Positions 49,589 to 58,068 of a stretch of DNA of 64,000 bases are shown piece after piece. The stretch is from positions 1,302,001 through 1,366,000 of the forward strand of contig NZ_JAHXDI010000001.1 in NCBI RefSeq assembly GCF_023091865.1, read 5' to 3'. Numbering within the stretch: the stretch's first letter is position 1; each line of letters begins with the position of its first letter. Origin of the DNA: Chromohalobacter moromii (GTDB taxonomy: Bacteria > Pseudomonadota > Gammaproteobacteria > Pseudomonadales > Halomonadaceae). Both the position numbers and the translations under genes were made by a program. Under the pieces are notes generated by a model. The model did not search any database and was not told where the DNA came from. It worked only from the letters and a program-made list of their open reading frames with translations.

Positions 49589-50479
49589 TCAGCTCGGGCG
49601 TTCGCCGTTGCGCCGGCGCAGCTCGCGGATCAGGGCGCTGTGGTCCAAATCGCCGTCGCCGTGCGAGACCATATCGGCGAACAAGCCATCCACCAGACGG
49701 GATACCGGAAGCTCGAGTGACAGCTCATCCGCGAGCGCTTGGGCGGTTTGCGTGTCCTTCCATTGCCATTTGGCGGGTCCGCCGGGACGGAAATCTTCCT
49801 TTAGCATGCGTTCGCCGTGGACTTGAAGGATCGTCGAGTCGGCGAAGCCGCCCAGCAAGGCCTCGCGCACTTTGCCGGGGTCGGCACCGCCGCGTTCGGC
49901 GAGCAGCAAGGCTTCGGCCACGGTGGCGATGGTGTTGGCGACGATCGTCTGATTGGCGAGTTTAGCGAGTTGGCCACTCCCCGCGGGGCCGACGTGCACG
50001 TCGCGACCGAGGTGTGAAAAAAGCGCTCGTGCCCGAGCATGGGTGGCCGCTTCGCCGCCGACCATGATCGCTAGCGTGCCGTCGATGGCGCCACGTTCGC
50101 CACCGGACACCGGTGCATCCAGATAGCCGACACCCGCTGCCTCGGCGGCCTGGGCCTGGCTCCTGGCCGTCTCGACCGGGATCGAACTCATCACCACTAG
50201 AATTGCACCGGGTGCCATGTGGGCGATCACGCCGTCGTCGCCTAGCAAGATGTCATCGCATACCGGTCCCGAGCTGAGCATGACCATGATGAGATCGGCG
50301 TCGGTGGCGGTATCGTTCGCCGATGGGGCGATTTCGATACCGTGCTCGCGCAGTGTCTCTGTCTTGTCGGGCGTACGATTCCAGGCGCGGACTCGATGTC
50401 CCGCCTCGGCGAGGCGGCGGGCCATCGGCGCGCCCATGAGGCCAGTGCCGATGACACCGATGGTATTGATGTCGTGCAT
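49589..50479 (-). CDS. Beta-hydroxyacid dehydrogenase (GarR/3-hydroxyisobutyrate dehydrogenase family)
   Basis: 296 residues. IGVIGTGLMGAPMARRLAEA (NAD(P) site, residues ~6-25), VMSSIPVETARSQAQAA, DAPVSGGERGAIDGTLAIMV and GQLAKLANQTIVANTIA with the catalytic Lys are the family motifs. Members reduce tartronate semialdehyde or oxidise 3-hydroxyisobutyrate, L-threonate and similar acids. Start 50479 follows GAGGTAAGC. It closes a leftward run tctC-tctB-tctA-Ldh2-this gene. Tartronate semialdehyde reduction would fit a galactarate-type route, but the needed aldolase is absent here. Confidence 0.85.
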   Translation of the reverse strand: MHDINTIGVIGTGLMGAPMARRLAEAGHRVRAWNRTPDKTETLREHGIEIAPSANDTATDADLIMVMLSSGPVCDDILLGDDGVIAHMAPGAILVVMSSIPVETARSQAQAAEAAGVGYLDAPVSGGERGAIDGTLAIMVGGEAATHARARALFSHLGRDVHVGPAGSGQLAKLANQTIVANTIATVAEALLLAERGGADPGKVREALLGGFADSTILQVHGERMLKEDFRPGGPAKWQWKDTQTAQALADELSLELPVSRLVDGLFADMVSHGDGDLDHSALIRELRRRNGERPS

Positions 50480-50498
50480 GCGCTTACCTCGTGTCATT

Positions 50499-51566
50499 TC
50501 ATAACCCCAGTGTGCGACTCAATGAGCCGCCCGCTAGCGTCGAGTCGGCGACGGCCTGACGTAACGAGTCGACGACGTCATCGGGCAGGGGAATTCCCTC
50601 ACGTAGATACCGCTGACGTTTGGCAAGTCCGGATTGGCCGGGTAGACGGACCGCGACATCGGGATCGGCGCGCTCGGCATCGAGACAGCGCTGGGTGAGG
50701 AAGTCGGTTTCCTCGACGAAGGCATCGGTGCCGCCGAAGCGCGCTGGATCGATGACCATCACCGTGGCCGAGGCGCCCCATTGCGTGGGAGCGTCCTTGC
50801 GCCCGAAACCGCCGAGAGCCGAGGTCAGCGCCTCGACCATCAGTCCCAGGGCGAATCCCTTGTGGCCGAAGGCTTGCCCCCCGAGTGGCAGAATGCTGCC
50901 GGGCGGGGTGGTGAAGAAGTCCTCGGGGTCGTCACTGGCCGTTCCTCGGTTGGTGAGGATGGCCGGGTGCGCGAGCTTGCCGCCTGCGGCGCGTGTCTTG
51001 TTGACGGTGCCGTTGGTGATGCTCGACATGCTGACATCGATCAGCATGGGGTTGTCGCGACCCGGAATGCCGATCGCCAGTGGGTTCGGCGTGTACACAG
51101 CCGTTACGCCGCCATAGGGGGCGACTGACGCCACTGCGGGGTCTGAGCTGAGCACGATGGGCACCAGGTCGCGTTCGACGAGGGGGCGCAGATAGGCCGC
51201 CAGGCAGGCGATGTGGTGGGAGCGCTTGAGCGTGACGATGCCGATGCCAAAGCCCTCGGCCGCTTTTCGTGCATGTTCCAGCGCGCGCCTGACCAGGTAT
51301 GGCCCCAACACATAATGCCCATCGATCGCGGCGGCCACGGGGCTGCTTTCCGTCATCTCGAGTGCATCGGGGTTGCCGCTTGCTTTACCGGCCTTGAGGT
51401 CCTTGAGATAACCGTGCGCGAGCTTGATGCCATGTGTGTGGTGGCCGAGAAGATCGCCCTCGACCAGCACGTCGGCGGTGATGTCGGCGACCTCTCGATG
51501 TGCACCGGCCTCCTCGAAGAGGGCCGTCAAGAGCTCATGGAGGTGTTCAGGGGAGTAGGTGGTCAT
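50499..51566 (-). CDS. Malate/L-lactate dehydrogenase family (Ldh2) oxidoreductase
   Basis: 355 residues. DLLGHHTHGIKLAHGYLKDL with the active-site His, KRSHHIACLAAYL, NPLAIGIPGRDNPMLIDVSMS and GFALGLMVEALTSALGG are typical of the Ldh2/ComC/YlbC family, NAD(P)-dependent dehydrogenases of 2-hydroxyacids (malate, L-lactate, (R)-sulfolactate, ureidoglycolate) or cyclic imines. ATG 51566 follows GAGGA and overlaps the tctA stop (ATGA). Coupled synthesis with a tripartite transporter suggests it acts first on the imported acid. Confidence 0.85.
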   Translation of the reverse strand: MTTYSPEHLHELLTALFEEAGAHREVADITADVLVEGDLLGHHTHGIKLAHGYLKDLKAGKASGNPDALEMTESSPVAAAIDGHYVLGPYLVRRALEHARKAAEGFGIGIVTLKRSHHIACLAAYLRPLVERDLVPIVLSSDPAVASVAPYGGVTAVYTPNPLAIGIPGRDNPMLIDVSMSSITNGTVNKTRAAGGKLAHPAILTNRGTASDDPEDFFTTPPGSILPLGGQAFGHKGFALGLMVEALTSALGGFGRKDAPTQWGASATVMVIDPARFGGTDAFVEETDFLTQRCLDAERADPDVAVRLPGQSGLAKRQRYLREGIPLPDDVVDSLRQAVADSTLAGGSLSRTLGL

Positions 51567-53071
51567 GGCGTCCTCGGGGATTGGGGAGCGCCGCGATAAC
51601 GGCGATAGAGACGAATGAATAACGGCAGGAACCAGATCAGGATGACCATGGCGCCCAGGCTCGCGCTGATCGGGCGCGAGAAGAAGCTGAGCAGGTCGCC
51701 GTTGCTCTTGAGCATCGAGCTCATGAAGTTGTTCTCCAGCGTGCCGCCGAGTACCAGACCCAGAATGGCTGGGGCCATGGGGAAGTCGTTGCGTGCCAGA
51801 ATGAACGCGACCGAGCCGGTGATCAGCATGATCCAGACATCGGTAATCGTATTGTTGATGGCAAAGGCCCCGACGATGCAGAAGCATAAAATGATCGGCA
51901 TCAATATCTTGCGCGGAGTCAGTATGAAGACCTTGGCCGAGCGAATGGCGATATAGCCAATGGGCAGCATGATCAAGTTGGCGATGAAGAACACGATGAA
52001 TAGGGCATAGATGAGCCCGCCGCCGTCCATGAAGATGGTCGGCCCGGGGTTCATGCCTTTCATGTACAGCACGCCGATGACGATGGCGGTGATCGAATCG
52101 CCGGGAATGCCGAACACCAGTGCCGGCACCCAGGCGCCGCTGATGCCGGAATTGTTGGCCGAGCTGGCGTCGACGATGCCCTCGATGTGGCCGGTGCCGT
52201 AGGCGTCCCGGTTTTTCGACCGGCTCTTGCCCATGGCATAGGAAATCCAGGCCGCGATATCGGCACCGGCGCCGGGCAGCGCGCCGATCAGGGTGCCGGT
52301 CGAGCTCCCGCGAAGCAGGTTGCGCCAGTAGCGCTTGAGGTGCTTGGGAACGCTGCTGAAGACCTCGTCCTTATGCACGGCGGGGACGTTGCGGCCCTCG
52401 TTGCGCGAGCCGTAGAACATCATTAGCTCGTTGAGCGCGAACATGCCGATCATCACGGGGATGAAATTGACGCCGGCCATCAAGTCCGGGATGCCGAACG
52501 TGAAGCGTGGGGCACCGCTCATCATATCGAGCCCGACGGTGGAAAGCAGCAGGCCCACCAGCAGCGACAGGAAGGCCTTGGTCTTGGACCCGATGGAAAT
52601 GAAGATCGAGCAGCTCAGACCCAGCAGGGCCAGCCAGAAATACTCGAACGAGCTGAACTTGAGCGCGACCTCGGCGAGCGAAGGTGACACGAAAACCAGC
52701 ACCAGCGTGCCGAACAGCCCGCCAAACATCGAGCACACCAAGTTAGTACCCAGCGTTTCGCGCGCGCGCCCTTGTCGTGCCAGCTGATGCGATTCGCCGA
52801 CATAGGCGGCCGAGGCGGGCGTACCGGGAATATTGAGATAGGTGCCGGGAATGTCGCCGGCAAAAATAGCCATCGCCGAGGTAGTGACGATCGCCGCGAT
52901 GGCGGGCGTCGGGTCCATGTAAAAGGTGATGGGCACCAGTAGCGCGACGGCCATGGTGGCGGTCAGCCCGGGCACTGCGCCCACGAATACGCCGAAAATG
53001 GCCGCGCCGGCGATCACCAGCAGCGTCTGGAAATTGAAGACCAGCGCCAGGCCTTGCAGAAATGCATCCAT
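51563..53071 (-). CDS. tctA: Tripartite tricarboxylate transporter large membrane subunit (TctA)
   Basis: 502 residues, about 11-12 membrane segments. Family hallmarks are VGAVPGLTATMAVALLVPIT near residue 30, GDIPGTYLNIPGTPASAA, GALPGAGADIAAWISYAMGK and GFGIPGDS-like LVFGIPGDSITAIVIGVL. TctA forms the carboxylate channel in the inner membrane. It lies three bases after tctB and overlaps the following Ldh2-type gene by four. Substrate is unknown. Confidence 0.93.
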   Translation of the reverse strand: MDAFLQGLALVFNFQTLLVIAGAAIFGVFVGAVPGLTATMAVALLVPITFYMDPTPAIAAIVTTSAMAIFAGDIPGTYLNIPGTPASAAYVGESHQLARQGRARETLGTNLVCSMFGGLFGTLVLVFVSPSLAEVALKFSSFEYFWLALLGLSCSIFISIGSKTKAFLSLLVGLLLSTVGLDMMSGAPRFTFGIPDLMAGVNFIPVMIGMFALNELMMFYGSRNEGRNVPAVHKDEVFSSVPKHLKRYWRNLLRGSSTGTLIGALPGAGADIAAWISYAMGKSRSKNRDAYGTGHIEGIVDASSANNSGISGAWVPALVFGIPGDSITAIVIGVLYMKGMNPGPTIFMDGGGLIYALFIVFFIANLIMLPIGYIAIRSAKVFILTPRKILMPIILCFCIVGAFAINNTITDVWIMLITGSVAFILARNDFPMAPAILGLVLGGTLENNFMSSMLKSNGDLLSFFSRPISASLGAMVILIWFLPLFIRLYRRYRGAPQSPRTP

Positions 53072-53074
53072 GGC

Positions 53075-53542
53075 TTACCCCCAGATGCTCATGAGGCCCT
53101 CGGGGAGGGGAATGAGCAGGTAACGAGAGAACAAGAGATCGACGATCAGCGCCGCGACGAGGGAAACGCCAAGTGCCAGCAGAGGCGGTGTGCGCCGTGC
53201 CAGCATCAATACGAACATGACCAGGGCGAGGCTGAGCAGGGCGCCCAGCCACTCGCTGGTGAGAATATAGAAAACGATGGCCAGGGCGGGCAGCAGCGAG
53301 AGCAGCGTGTTGCGCAGCTGCTCACGCTCCATGCGCCAGGTCATACCGTGTCCGATGCCCTTGAGTGCCCCGACATGACTGATTGCGAGTATCAGACCGC
53401 CAATCATGAACCCTCCCCCGATGAGGGAGGGAAACAGTGAAGGCCCATACTGCAGGCTCGGCATGGTGGGGAACTGCTGGGCCACGAGATAGACGATAGC
53501 GCCCGCTGCCATGAACGCGAGGCCGAGGAGGAAGTCTTTCAT
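53075..53542 (-). CDS. tctB: Tripartite tricarboxylate transporter small membrane subunit (TctB)
   Basis: 155 residues with four membrane segments: DFLLGLAFMAAGAIVYLVAQ, LIGGGFMIGGLILAIS, LLSLLPALAIVFYILTSEWL with LLSLALVMFVLMLA, and LGVSLVAALIVDLLFSRY. The short length, the segment between helix one and two (PTMPSLQYGPSLFP) and position between tctC and tctA identify it as TctB. Confidence 0.9.
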   Translation of the reverse strand: MKDFLLGLAFMAAGAIVYLVAQQFPTMPSLQYGPSLFPSLIGGGFMIGGLILAISHVGALKGIGHGMTWRMEREQLRNTLLSLLPALAIVFYILTSEWLGALLSLALVMFVLMLARRTPPLLALGVSLVAALIVDLLFSRYLLIPLPEGLMSIWG

Positions 53543-53555
53543 CGTGGCCTCCCGG

Positions 53556-54533
53556 CTATTTGGCCAAACCGACTTGTTCGACGATCTTGCCGAAGCGCTC
53601 GTCCATGTCCGCCATCAGTTGGCCGAACTCCTCGGCGTTGCGCCATTCGGTCCCGAAGCCTTGCTTGGCCATGAACCCTTGGTAGGTATCGCTGTTGTAA
53701 GCGGCTTCCAGCGCGTCTTCCAGCGTCGAGACGATCTCGGGATCCATGCCTTTGGGACCTGCGATGCCACGCCATTCGCCGATCTGATAGTCGCTGCCGA
53801 TGGCCTCCTGGACCGTGGGGACGTCGGGGAAACTATCCAGGCGTTCGGGTGCCATGATCCCCAGGCTGTTGGCACGTCCGGCTTCTATCATCGAACGGCC
53901 TTCGGGCACTGAGCTGGGCACGATGTCGATGCCGCCGGCGGCGAGTTCGGTCATGGCGGGCGCCGCGCCTTGGCTGGGAATCCAGGTGACGCGGTCGGGT
54001 TCCATGCCTTGGTCCATCAAGAAGCCGGCGAATGCCAGGTGCCAGACGCCCCCTTGGCCGGTACCGGAGGCGGTGTAAGTGCCCTTGGGTTGTTCGCCTA
54101 CGGTTTTGACCAGGTCTTCGAGGTCATCGAAGGGACCATCGGCGGCCACTTGAACGCCCGCGTAGTCGTAGTTGATCTGTGCGATGGGCGTGTAATCCCG
54201 ATAGGTCAGGTCGGTGAGGCCTTGCCAATGCATCATGTTGATCTCACCCGTCACCAACCCGAGCGTGTAACCGTCGGGATTGGCGCGGGCGATGGCGCTG
54301 TGGCCTACCACGCCGCTCCCGCCGGTGCGGTTGACGACGTTGACCGTCGCGCCGAGTTCTTCTTCCAGCGCCTTGCCGATGGTGCGCGCGGTGGCATCGG
54401 TACCGCCGCCGGCGGCCCACGGTACGATGATAGTGATGGGTTTTTCGGGGTAGTCGGCGAGAGCCGGTCCGGCGATGGCGGTAAGCAGGACGGCGATGCT
54501 GGCGAGTCCGGCTTTATTGTGCAGTTTGAGCAT
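53556..54533 (-). CDS. tctC: Tripartite tricarboxylate transporter binding protein (TctC)
   Basis: 325 residues with a signal peptide ending GPALA before DYPEKPITIIVPWAAGGGTD, the standard Bug/TctC start. NRTGGSGVVGHSAIARANPD and the late EAAYNSDTYQGFMAKQGF are also typical. The periplasmic protein passes its carboxylate ligand to TctAB. It starts the leftward operon tctC-tctB-tctA-Ldh2-dehydrogenase. Its promoter holds the two-block element also found at 46.7 kb. Confidence 0.93.
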   Translation of the reverse strand: MLKLHNKAGLASIAVLLTAIAGPALADYPEKPITIIVPWAAGGGTDATARTIGKALEEELGATVNVVNRTGGSGVVGHSAIARANPDGYTLGLVTGEINMMHWQGLTDLTYRDYTPIAQINYDYAGVQVAADGPFDDLEDLVKTVGEQPKGTYTASGTGQGGVWHLAFAGFLMDQGMEPDRVTWIPSQGAAPAMTELAAGGIDIVPSSVPEGRSMIEAGRANSLGIMAPERLDSFPDVPTVQEAIGSDYQIGEWRGIAGPKGMDPEIVSTLEDALEAAYNSDTYQGFMAKQGFGTEWRNAEEFGQLMADMDERFGKIVEQVGLAK

Positions 54534-54608
54534 GATCGATCCTTGTTATTGGCGTGTCATGAAGTGTTGTCGTGCACGGGATGCGTCTTTCAAGTTAGTT
54601 CTTAATGT

Positions 54609-54647
54609 ACATTGTGCGCAATATTCATTTATCTAGACTTTGGTCTA
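54609..54647. promoter_or_regulatory. tctC promoter element shared with the 46.7 kb divergent promoter
   Basis: ACATTGTGCGCAATATTCA (54609-54627) followed by TTGGTCTA (54640-54647). Only one base of the first block differs from the copy at 46735, and the spacer is 12 instead of 11 bases. It lies 76 bases upstream of the tctC start, in the same orientation with respect to leftward genes as at 46.7 kb. Confidence 0.7.
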
Positions 54648-54704
54648 CCGGGTAGGTTGAATCTCCTCTTTTTTCAGTTAGTTAAATTTCTTTAAAAGCG
54701 ATCT

Positions 54705-55838
54705 TCATAGCGCCTCCAAGAGCATGCGCTGAAAATCGTCATGCGTTGGGGCACGCGGATTGGTGGCAGTGGAATGGTCTTCCAGCGCCCACTGGGCAAC
54801 CGGTGCCAGACGTTCGCGCGTGACGCCCAGGTCGCTCAAACGCATGGGCAAGCCCAGGTCGATGTTGAGCTGGGTGAAGGCCTCGACGACATCCGTGCCG
54901 GGGGCTAACCCCATGGCATCGCGTAGCCGGGCGAACTTGTCGCCGCAATGGTCCTGGTTGAAGCGCAGTACGATGGGCATTAGCAAGGCATTGAGCGTGC
55001 CGTGGTGGAGCTTCAGATCGTGAAAGCCGCCCAGGGCGTGGGAAAGAGAGTGCACCGCGCCGAGACCTTTCTGGAACGCCAAAGCGCCTTGCGTGGCGGC
55101 CATCAACATCTCTCGGCGTGCTTCTAGGTTGCTACCATCGTTGACGGCAGTGCGGATATAGCGCGTGGCGCGTTGCAATCCATCCAGGGCGATGGCATCG
55201 GCGGGTGGGTTGAAGCGCGGACTGAGGAACGTCTCGACACAATGCGCGATGGCGTCCATGCCGGTGGCGGCGGTCAGGTGCGCCGGTAGCGATAGCGTCA
55301 GCAGTGGATCGCAGATCGCCACGTCGGGAATCAGATGCGGCGAGAGGAAGCCGAGCTTACGTTCATCGCGCATGCTGATCAGGGCGGCGCGTCCAACCTC
55401 GCTACCCGTTCCCGCCGTGGTGGGAATCGCCACCAATGGCAGCACCTGGCTGCTGATATGGGCGGCACCGCCCTCAATCATCGCATATTGCCGCAATGGC
55501 GCGGGATGGCTGGCCAGCAGGGCGACCCCCTTGGCGAGATCGATGCTCGAACCGCCGCCCAGGGCGACGATGCCGTCGCAAGCATGCTCGCGGAAACAGG
55601 CGACGGCGTCTTCGATGGCGACCTCGGTGGGGTTGGCGGGCGTGCCGTCGTAAACCGGGACTGGACGTGTACCGCCGATGGCCTCTTGAACGCGTGTGAC
55701 CAGTCCGCTGGCGGTGAGCCCGGCATCGGTCACGATCAAGGGTGTGGCGACACCGAGCTGTGCCAATTCGTCGGCGAGATCGTCCAGGGCATCGTCGCCG
55801 AAGCGTATCTTGGTGAGGTAGTTGATGATCGAACTCAT
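54705..55838 (-). CDS. Iron-containing alcohol dehydrogenase family protein
   Basis: 377 residues of the group III alcohol dehydrogenase family. IVALGGGSSIDLAKGVALL (NAD site, ~residue 93-111), VAIPTTAGTGSEVGRAALI and the metal-binding His set in GMDAIAHCVETFLSP and GAVHSLSHALGGFHDLKLHHG are present. Members oxidise primary alcohols, glycerol or 4-hydroxybutyrate, or reduce maleylacetate. It is followed by tctC on the same strand but a 170-base promoter gap separates them. Divergent from a LysR gene, which may control it. Confidence 0.88.
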   Translation of the reverse strand: MSSIINYLTKIRFGDDALDDLADELAQLGVATPLIVTDAGLTASGLVTRVQEAIGGTRPVPVYDGTPANPTEVAIEDAVACFREHACDGIVALGGGSSIDLAKGVALLASHPAPLRQYAMIEGGAAHISSQVLPLVAIPTTAGTGSEVGRAALISMRDERKLGFLSPHLIPDVAICDPLLTLSLPAHLTAATGMDAIAHCVETFLSPRFNPPADAIALDGLQRATRYIRTAVNDGSNLEARREMLMAATQGALAFQKGLGAVHSLSHALGGFHDLKLHHGTLNALLMPIVLRFNQDHCGDKFARLRDAMGLAPGTDVVEAFTQLNIDLGLPMRLSDLGVTRERLAPVAQWALEDHSTATNPRAPTHDDFQRMLLEAL

Positions 55839-55915
55839 GGCGGACTCCTTGTGACCTTGGCATTGCCAAGGCGGGAATTGTTGTTAGCGTTTCGCTCAGG
55901 CTATGGCCGCATTGA

Positions 55916-55951
55916 AATCACAATCCAATCGAAGTTTATGGCATTGTGATT
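55916..55951. promoter_or_regulatory. Inverted repeat between the iron-ADH and LysR genes
   Basis: Perfect 9-bp arms AATCACAAT (55916-55924) and ATTGTGATT (55943-55951), 18 bases apart, in the divergent gap. ATTGTGAT is dyadic and AT-rich as in LysR-type activator sites; it ends 27 bases before the LysR start. Confidence 0.65.
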
Positions 55952-55977
55952 CGTTCTGGTTATCAGGAAGGGCGATC

Positions 55978-56952
55978 ATGACGGCGGGCAAGCTTTCACA
56001 TGCACATCTGTGTGCCTGGTTGCGTTTCAAACATCTGATGTTGCTGACCACCTTGGCCGAGAGCCGCAACATGCATGCCACGGCGCGGGTCATGCATCTG
56101 AGTCAGCCGGCGGCGAGCAAGATGTTGCGCGACCTGGAGACTTATTTCGGGTTCGCGCTTTTCGAACGCTTGCCGCGGGCCATGCAGCCCACCGAGCTGG
56201 GCGAGCAGGTCATTCGCCATGCGTGGATCCTGCTCAATGACATGGAACGTCTGGTGGATGACATCAATGATCTGCGTGAAGGGGGCTATGGCCAACTGCT
56301 GATCGGCGCCATCGCCGCTGCCGCGCCGGAAATCCTGCCGGCGGCGATTGCACGGCTCAAACGTGATCGGCCACGCTTATCGGTAAGCCTACAGGAGCAA
56401 ACCAGCGATCGCTTGTTGCTCGAACTCGAGCACAAGCGCCTCGATGTCGTCATCGGACGTTTGACGCATGTCAGTCAGCACAATTTGTTCGATTTCGAGC
56501 CGTTGCTGGATGAACCGCTGCGGGTCGTGGTGCGTCGCGATCATCCTTTGACGCGACTTGGTCACGCCCCGGGATTGGACGAACTGAGCCACTGGCCGTG
56601 GATACTGCATCCGTTGTCGAGCCCCATGCGTGGCGTATTCGAGTCGGCCCTGGCGGAAGAGGGCATCGCCACGCCGGCCAATGTGGTCGAAACCACTTCG
56701 ATTCAGGCAACCCTGCAATTGCTGCAATCCTCGGACATGCTGGCGGTATTGCCGCGTTCGGTGATGCGACGACCGCTGGCGGGCGGGCAATACGTCGTGC
56801 TCGAACGTGTGATCGGCAAGCCGCTGGACTACTACGGCATCATTACGCGTCGTCAAGAGCCACACTCCGTGGCCGCCGACGAGTTGATCGCTCATCTGCG
56901 GCAGTTGGCCAGTGAGGCGCTGTTACCGGCGGATGTCACGACCGACACCTAA
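55978..56952 (+). CDS. LysR-family transcriptional regulator
   Basis: 324 residues. N-terminal winged helix with LRFKHLMLLTTLAESRNMHA and LSQPAASKMLRDLETYFGFA, then the periplasmic-binding-like effector domain (~95-315; LLIGAIAAAAPEILPAAIAR, VVVRRDHPLTRLG). The helix-turn-helix is of the GbpR/galactose-binding regulator style (RNMHATARVMHLSQPAAS). CAGGAAGG before ATG 55978 sets the start. Divergent from the iron alcohol dehydrogenase; probable regulator of it or of the SDR gene downstream. Confidence 0.88.
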   Translation: MTAGKLSHAHLCAWLRFKHLMLLTTLAESRNMHATARVMHLSQPAASKMLRDLETYFGFALFERLPRAMQPTELGEQVIRHAWILLNDMERLVDDINDLREGGYGQLLIGAIAAAAPEILPAAIARLKRDRPRLSVSLQEQTSDRLLLELEHKRLDVVIGRLTHVSQHNLFDFEPLLDEPLRVVVRRDHPLTRLGHAPGLDELSHWPWILHPLSSPMRGVFESALAEEGIATPANVVETTSIQATLQLLQSSDMLAVLPRSVMRRPLAGGQYVVLERVIGKPLDYYGIITRRQEPHSVAADELIAHLRQLASEALLPADVTTDT

Positions 56953-57054
56953 GTCTAATGCCCGGGGACGCGACGATCTGAAATCCTAGACGGACAATCT
57001 GTGTGATGTATGACAGCGCGTGCATGGCACGTTCTAGCGTTCAAGGAGATCACG

Positions 57055-57822
57055 ATGTTCGATGAATTGCAGGGTAAGCGTGTGCTGGTCACGGGGGCGA
57101 GCACAGGGATCGGGGCCGCCGTTGCTCAGCGTTTCGGTGCGCTCGGCGCGCATATCGCCGTTCACTACAACGCCAGCGAAGCCCCAGCGCGACAAGTGGC
57201 CGAGGCGATCGAACGCGATGGCGGCAAGGCGTTCACACTGCAACAGGATGTCAGTACCGCCGAAGGAGCGGTCGCCGTCGTCGATCGGGCCGTCGCGCAA
57301 TTGGGCGGTCTGGACATTTTGATCAATAACGCCGGCGACATGCTGGGACGCGTACCGGCGGGTGATATCGAGGCCGAGCATTACGCGCGGGTCATGGATC
57401 TCAACGTCCGCTCGGTGACGCTGGCGACGCGCGCGGCCATCGCGCATTTCCGCCGCCAGGGCGAGGGCGGCAAGATCATTAACACCACCTCGGTGGCGGC
57501 ACGCAATGGCGGTGGTCCCGGCGCGTCGTTGTATGCGTCGGCCAAGGCGTTCGTGAGTTCGTTCACACGGGGCATGGCCAAGGAACTCGCGGCGGACAAT
57601 ATTCGCGTCAATGCCGTCGCGCCCGGGGTCATCGTCACGCCGTTCCACGACCGACACAGCAGCGACGCTCAGCTCGAGACCATGCGTGGCGGTATTCCCA
57701 TGGGACGGCTCGGCACACCCGAGGAGTGCGTGGGGGCGTTCTTGTTCCTGGCCACCGATGCCTTGAGCGGTTATGTCACCGGCCAGATCGTCGAGGTCAA
57801 TGGCGGGCAGTTGATGCCCTAG
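57055..57822 (+). CDS. Short-chain dehydrogenase/reductase
   Basis: 255 residues, classical SDR. VLVTGASTGIGAAVAQRFG is the cofactor site, ILINNAGDMLGR the NNAG motif, NTTSVAARNGG the Ser and YASAK the Tyr-x3-Lys. AAGGAG at 57043 fixes ATG 57055; earlier in-frame Met codons lack such a site. Lies 100 bases after the LysR gene on the same strand. It resembles glucose/galactitol-type dehydrogenases but substrate cannot be given. It is the last gene of the catabolic island. Confidence 0.85.
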   Translation: MFDELQGKRVLVTGASTGIGAAVAQRFGALGAHIAVHYNASEAPARQVAEAIERDGGKAFTLQQDVSTAEGAVAVVDRAVAQLGGLDILINNAGDMLGRVPAGDIEAEHYARVMDLNVRSVTLATRAAIAHFRRQGEGGKIINTTSVAARNGGGPGASLYASAKAFVSSFTRGMAKELAADNIRVNAVAPGVIVTPFHDRHSSDAQLETMRGGIPMGRLGTPEECVGAFLFLATDALSGYVTGQIVEVNGGQLMP

Positions 57823-57862
57823 GCACTATCTGAAAAGTGTCTGCGCTTGCCCATACGGCGTT

Positions 57863-57921
57863 AAAAATCGGCTCAAGGTGCTCATTTACAACGCGTAAAC
57901 TCCGCCCTTTCGCCGATTTTT
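57863..57921. repeat. Structured extragenic palindrome
   Basis: Perfect 10-bp arms AAAAATCGGC (57863-57872) and GCCGATTTTT (57912-57921) enclose an inner 5-bp stem TTTAC / GTAAA. The 246-base gap between the SDR and the next gene otherwise shows no frame I would call a gene. The CTCATTTACAACGCGTAAAC loop is reminiscent of extragenic repeats seen in other gammaproteobacteria. Confidence 0.6.
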
Positions 57922-58068
57922 GCCTTGTCTGACCTTCGCTCGCCGACTTTGCAGACAGCGCCTGATTCGATGCGTTGAGACGCAGGCATCGGCCCACGCG
58001 GTGCCTGAACCGCGAGGCCATCGCTGGTATCCTTGTCGCTATTCCTCTTCGAAAGATAACGGGATGCC

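Noticed and set aside
46879-53071. Sulfolactate degradation cluster (SuyAB, ComC, tripartite transporter), as described for Chromohalobacter
   Set aside because: The Ldh2 and TctABC genes would fit, but the dehydratase is a fused SAF-GarD protein like UxaA/GarD rather than separate SuyA and SuyB, and no SlcC-type dehydrogenase is seen. Kept only as a remote possibility.
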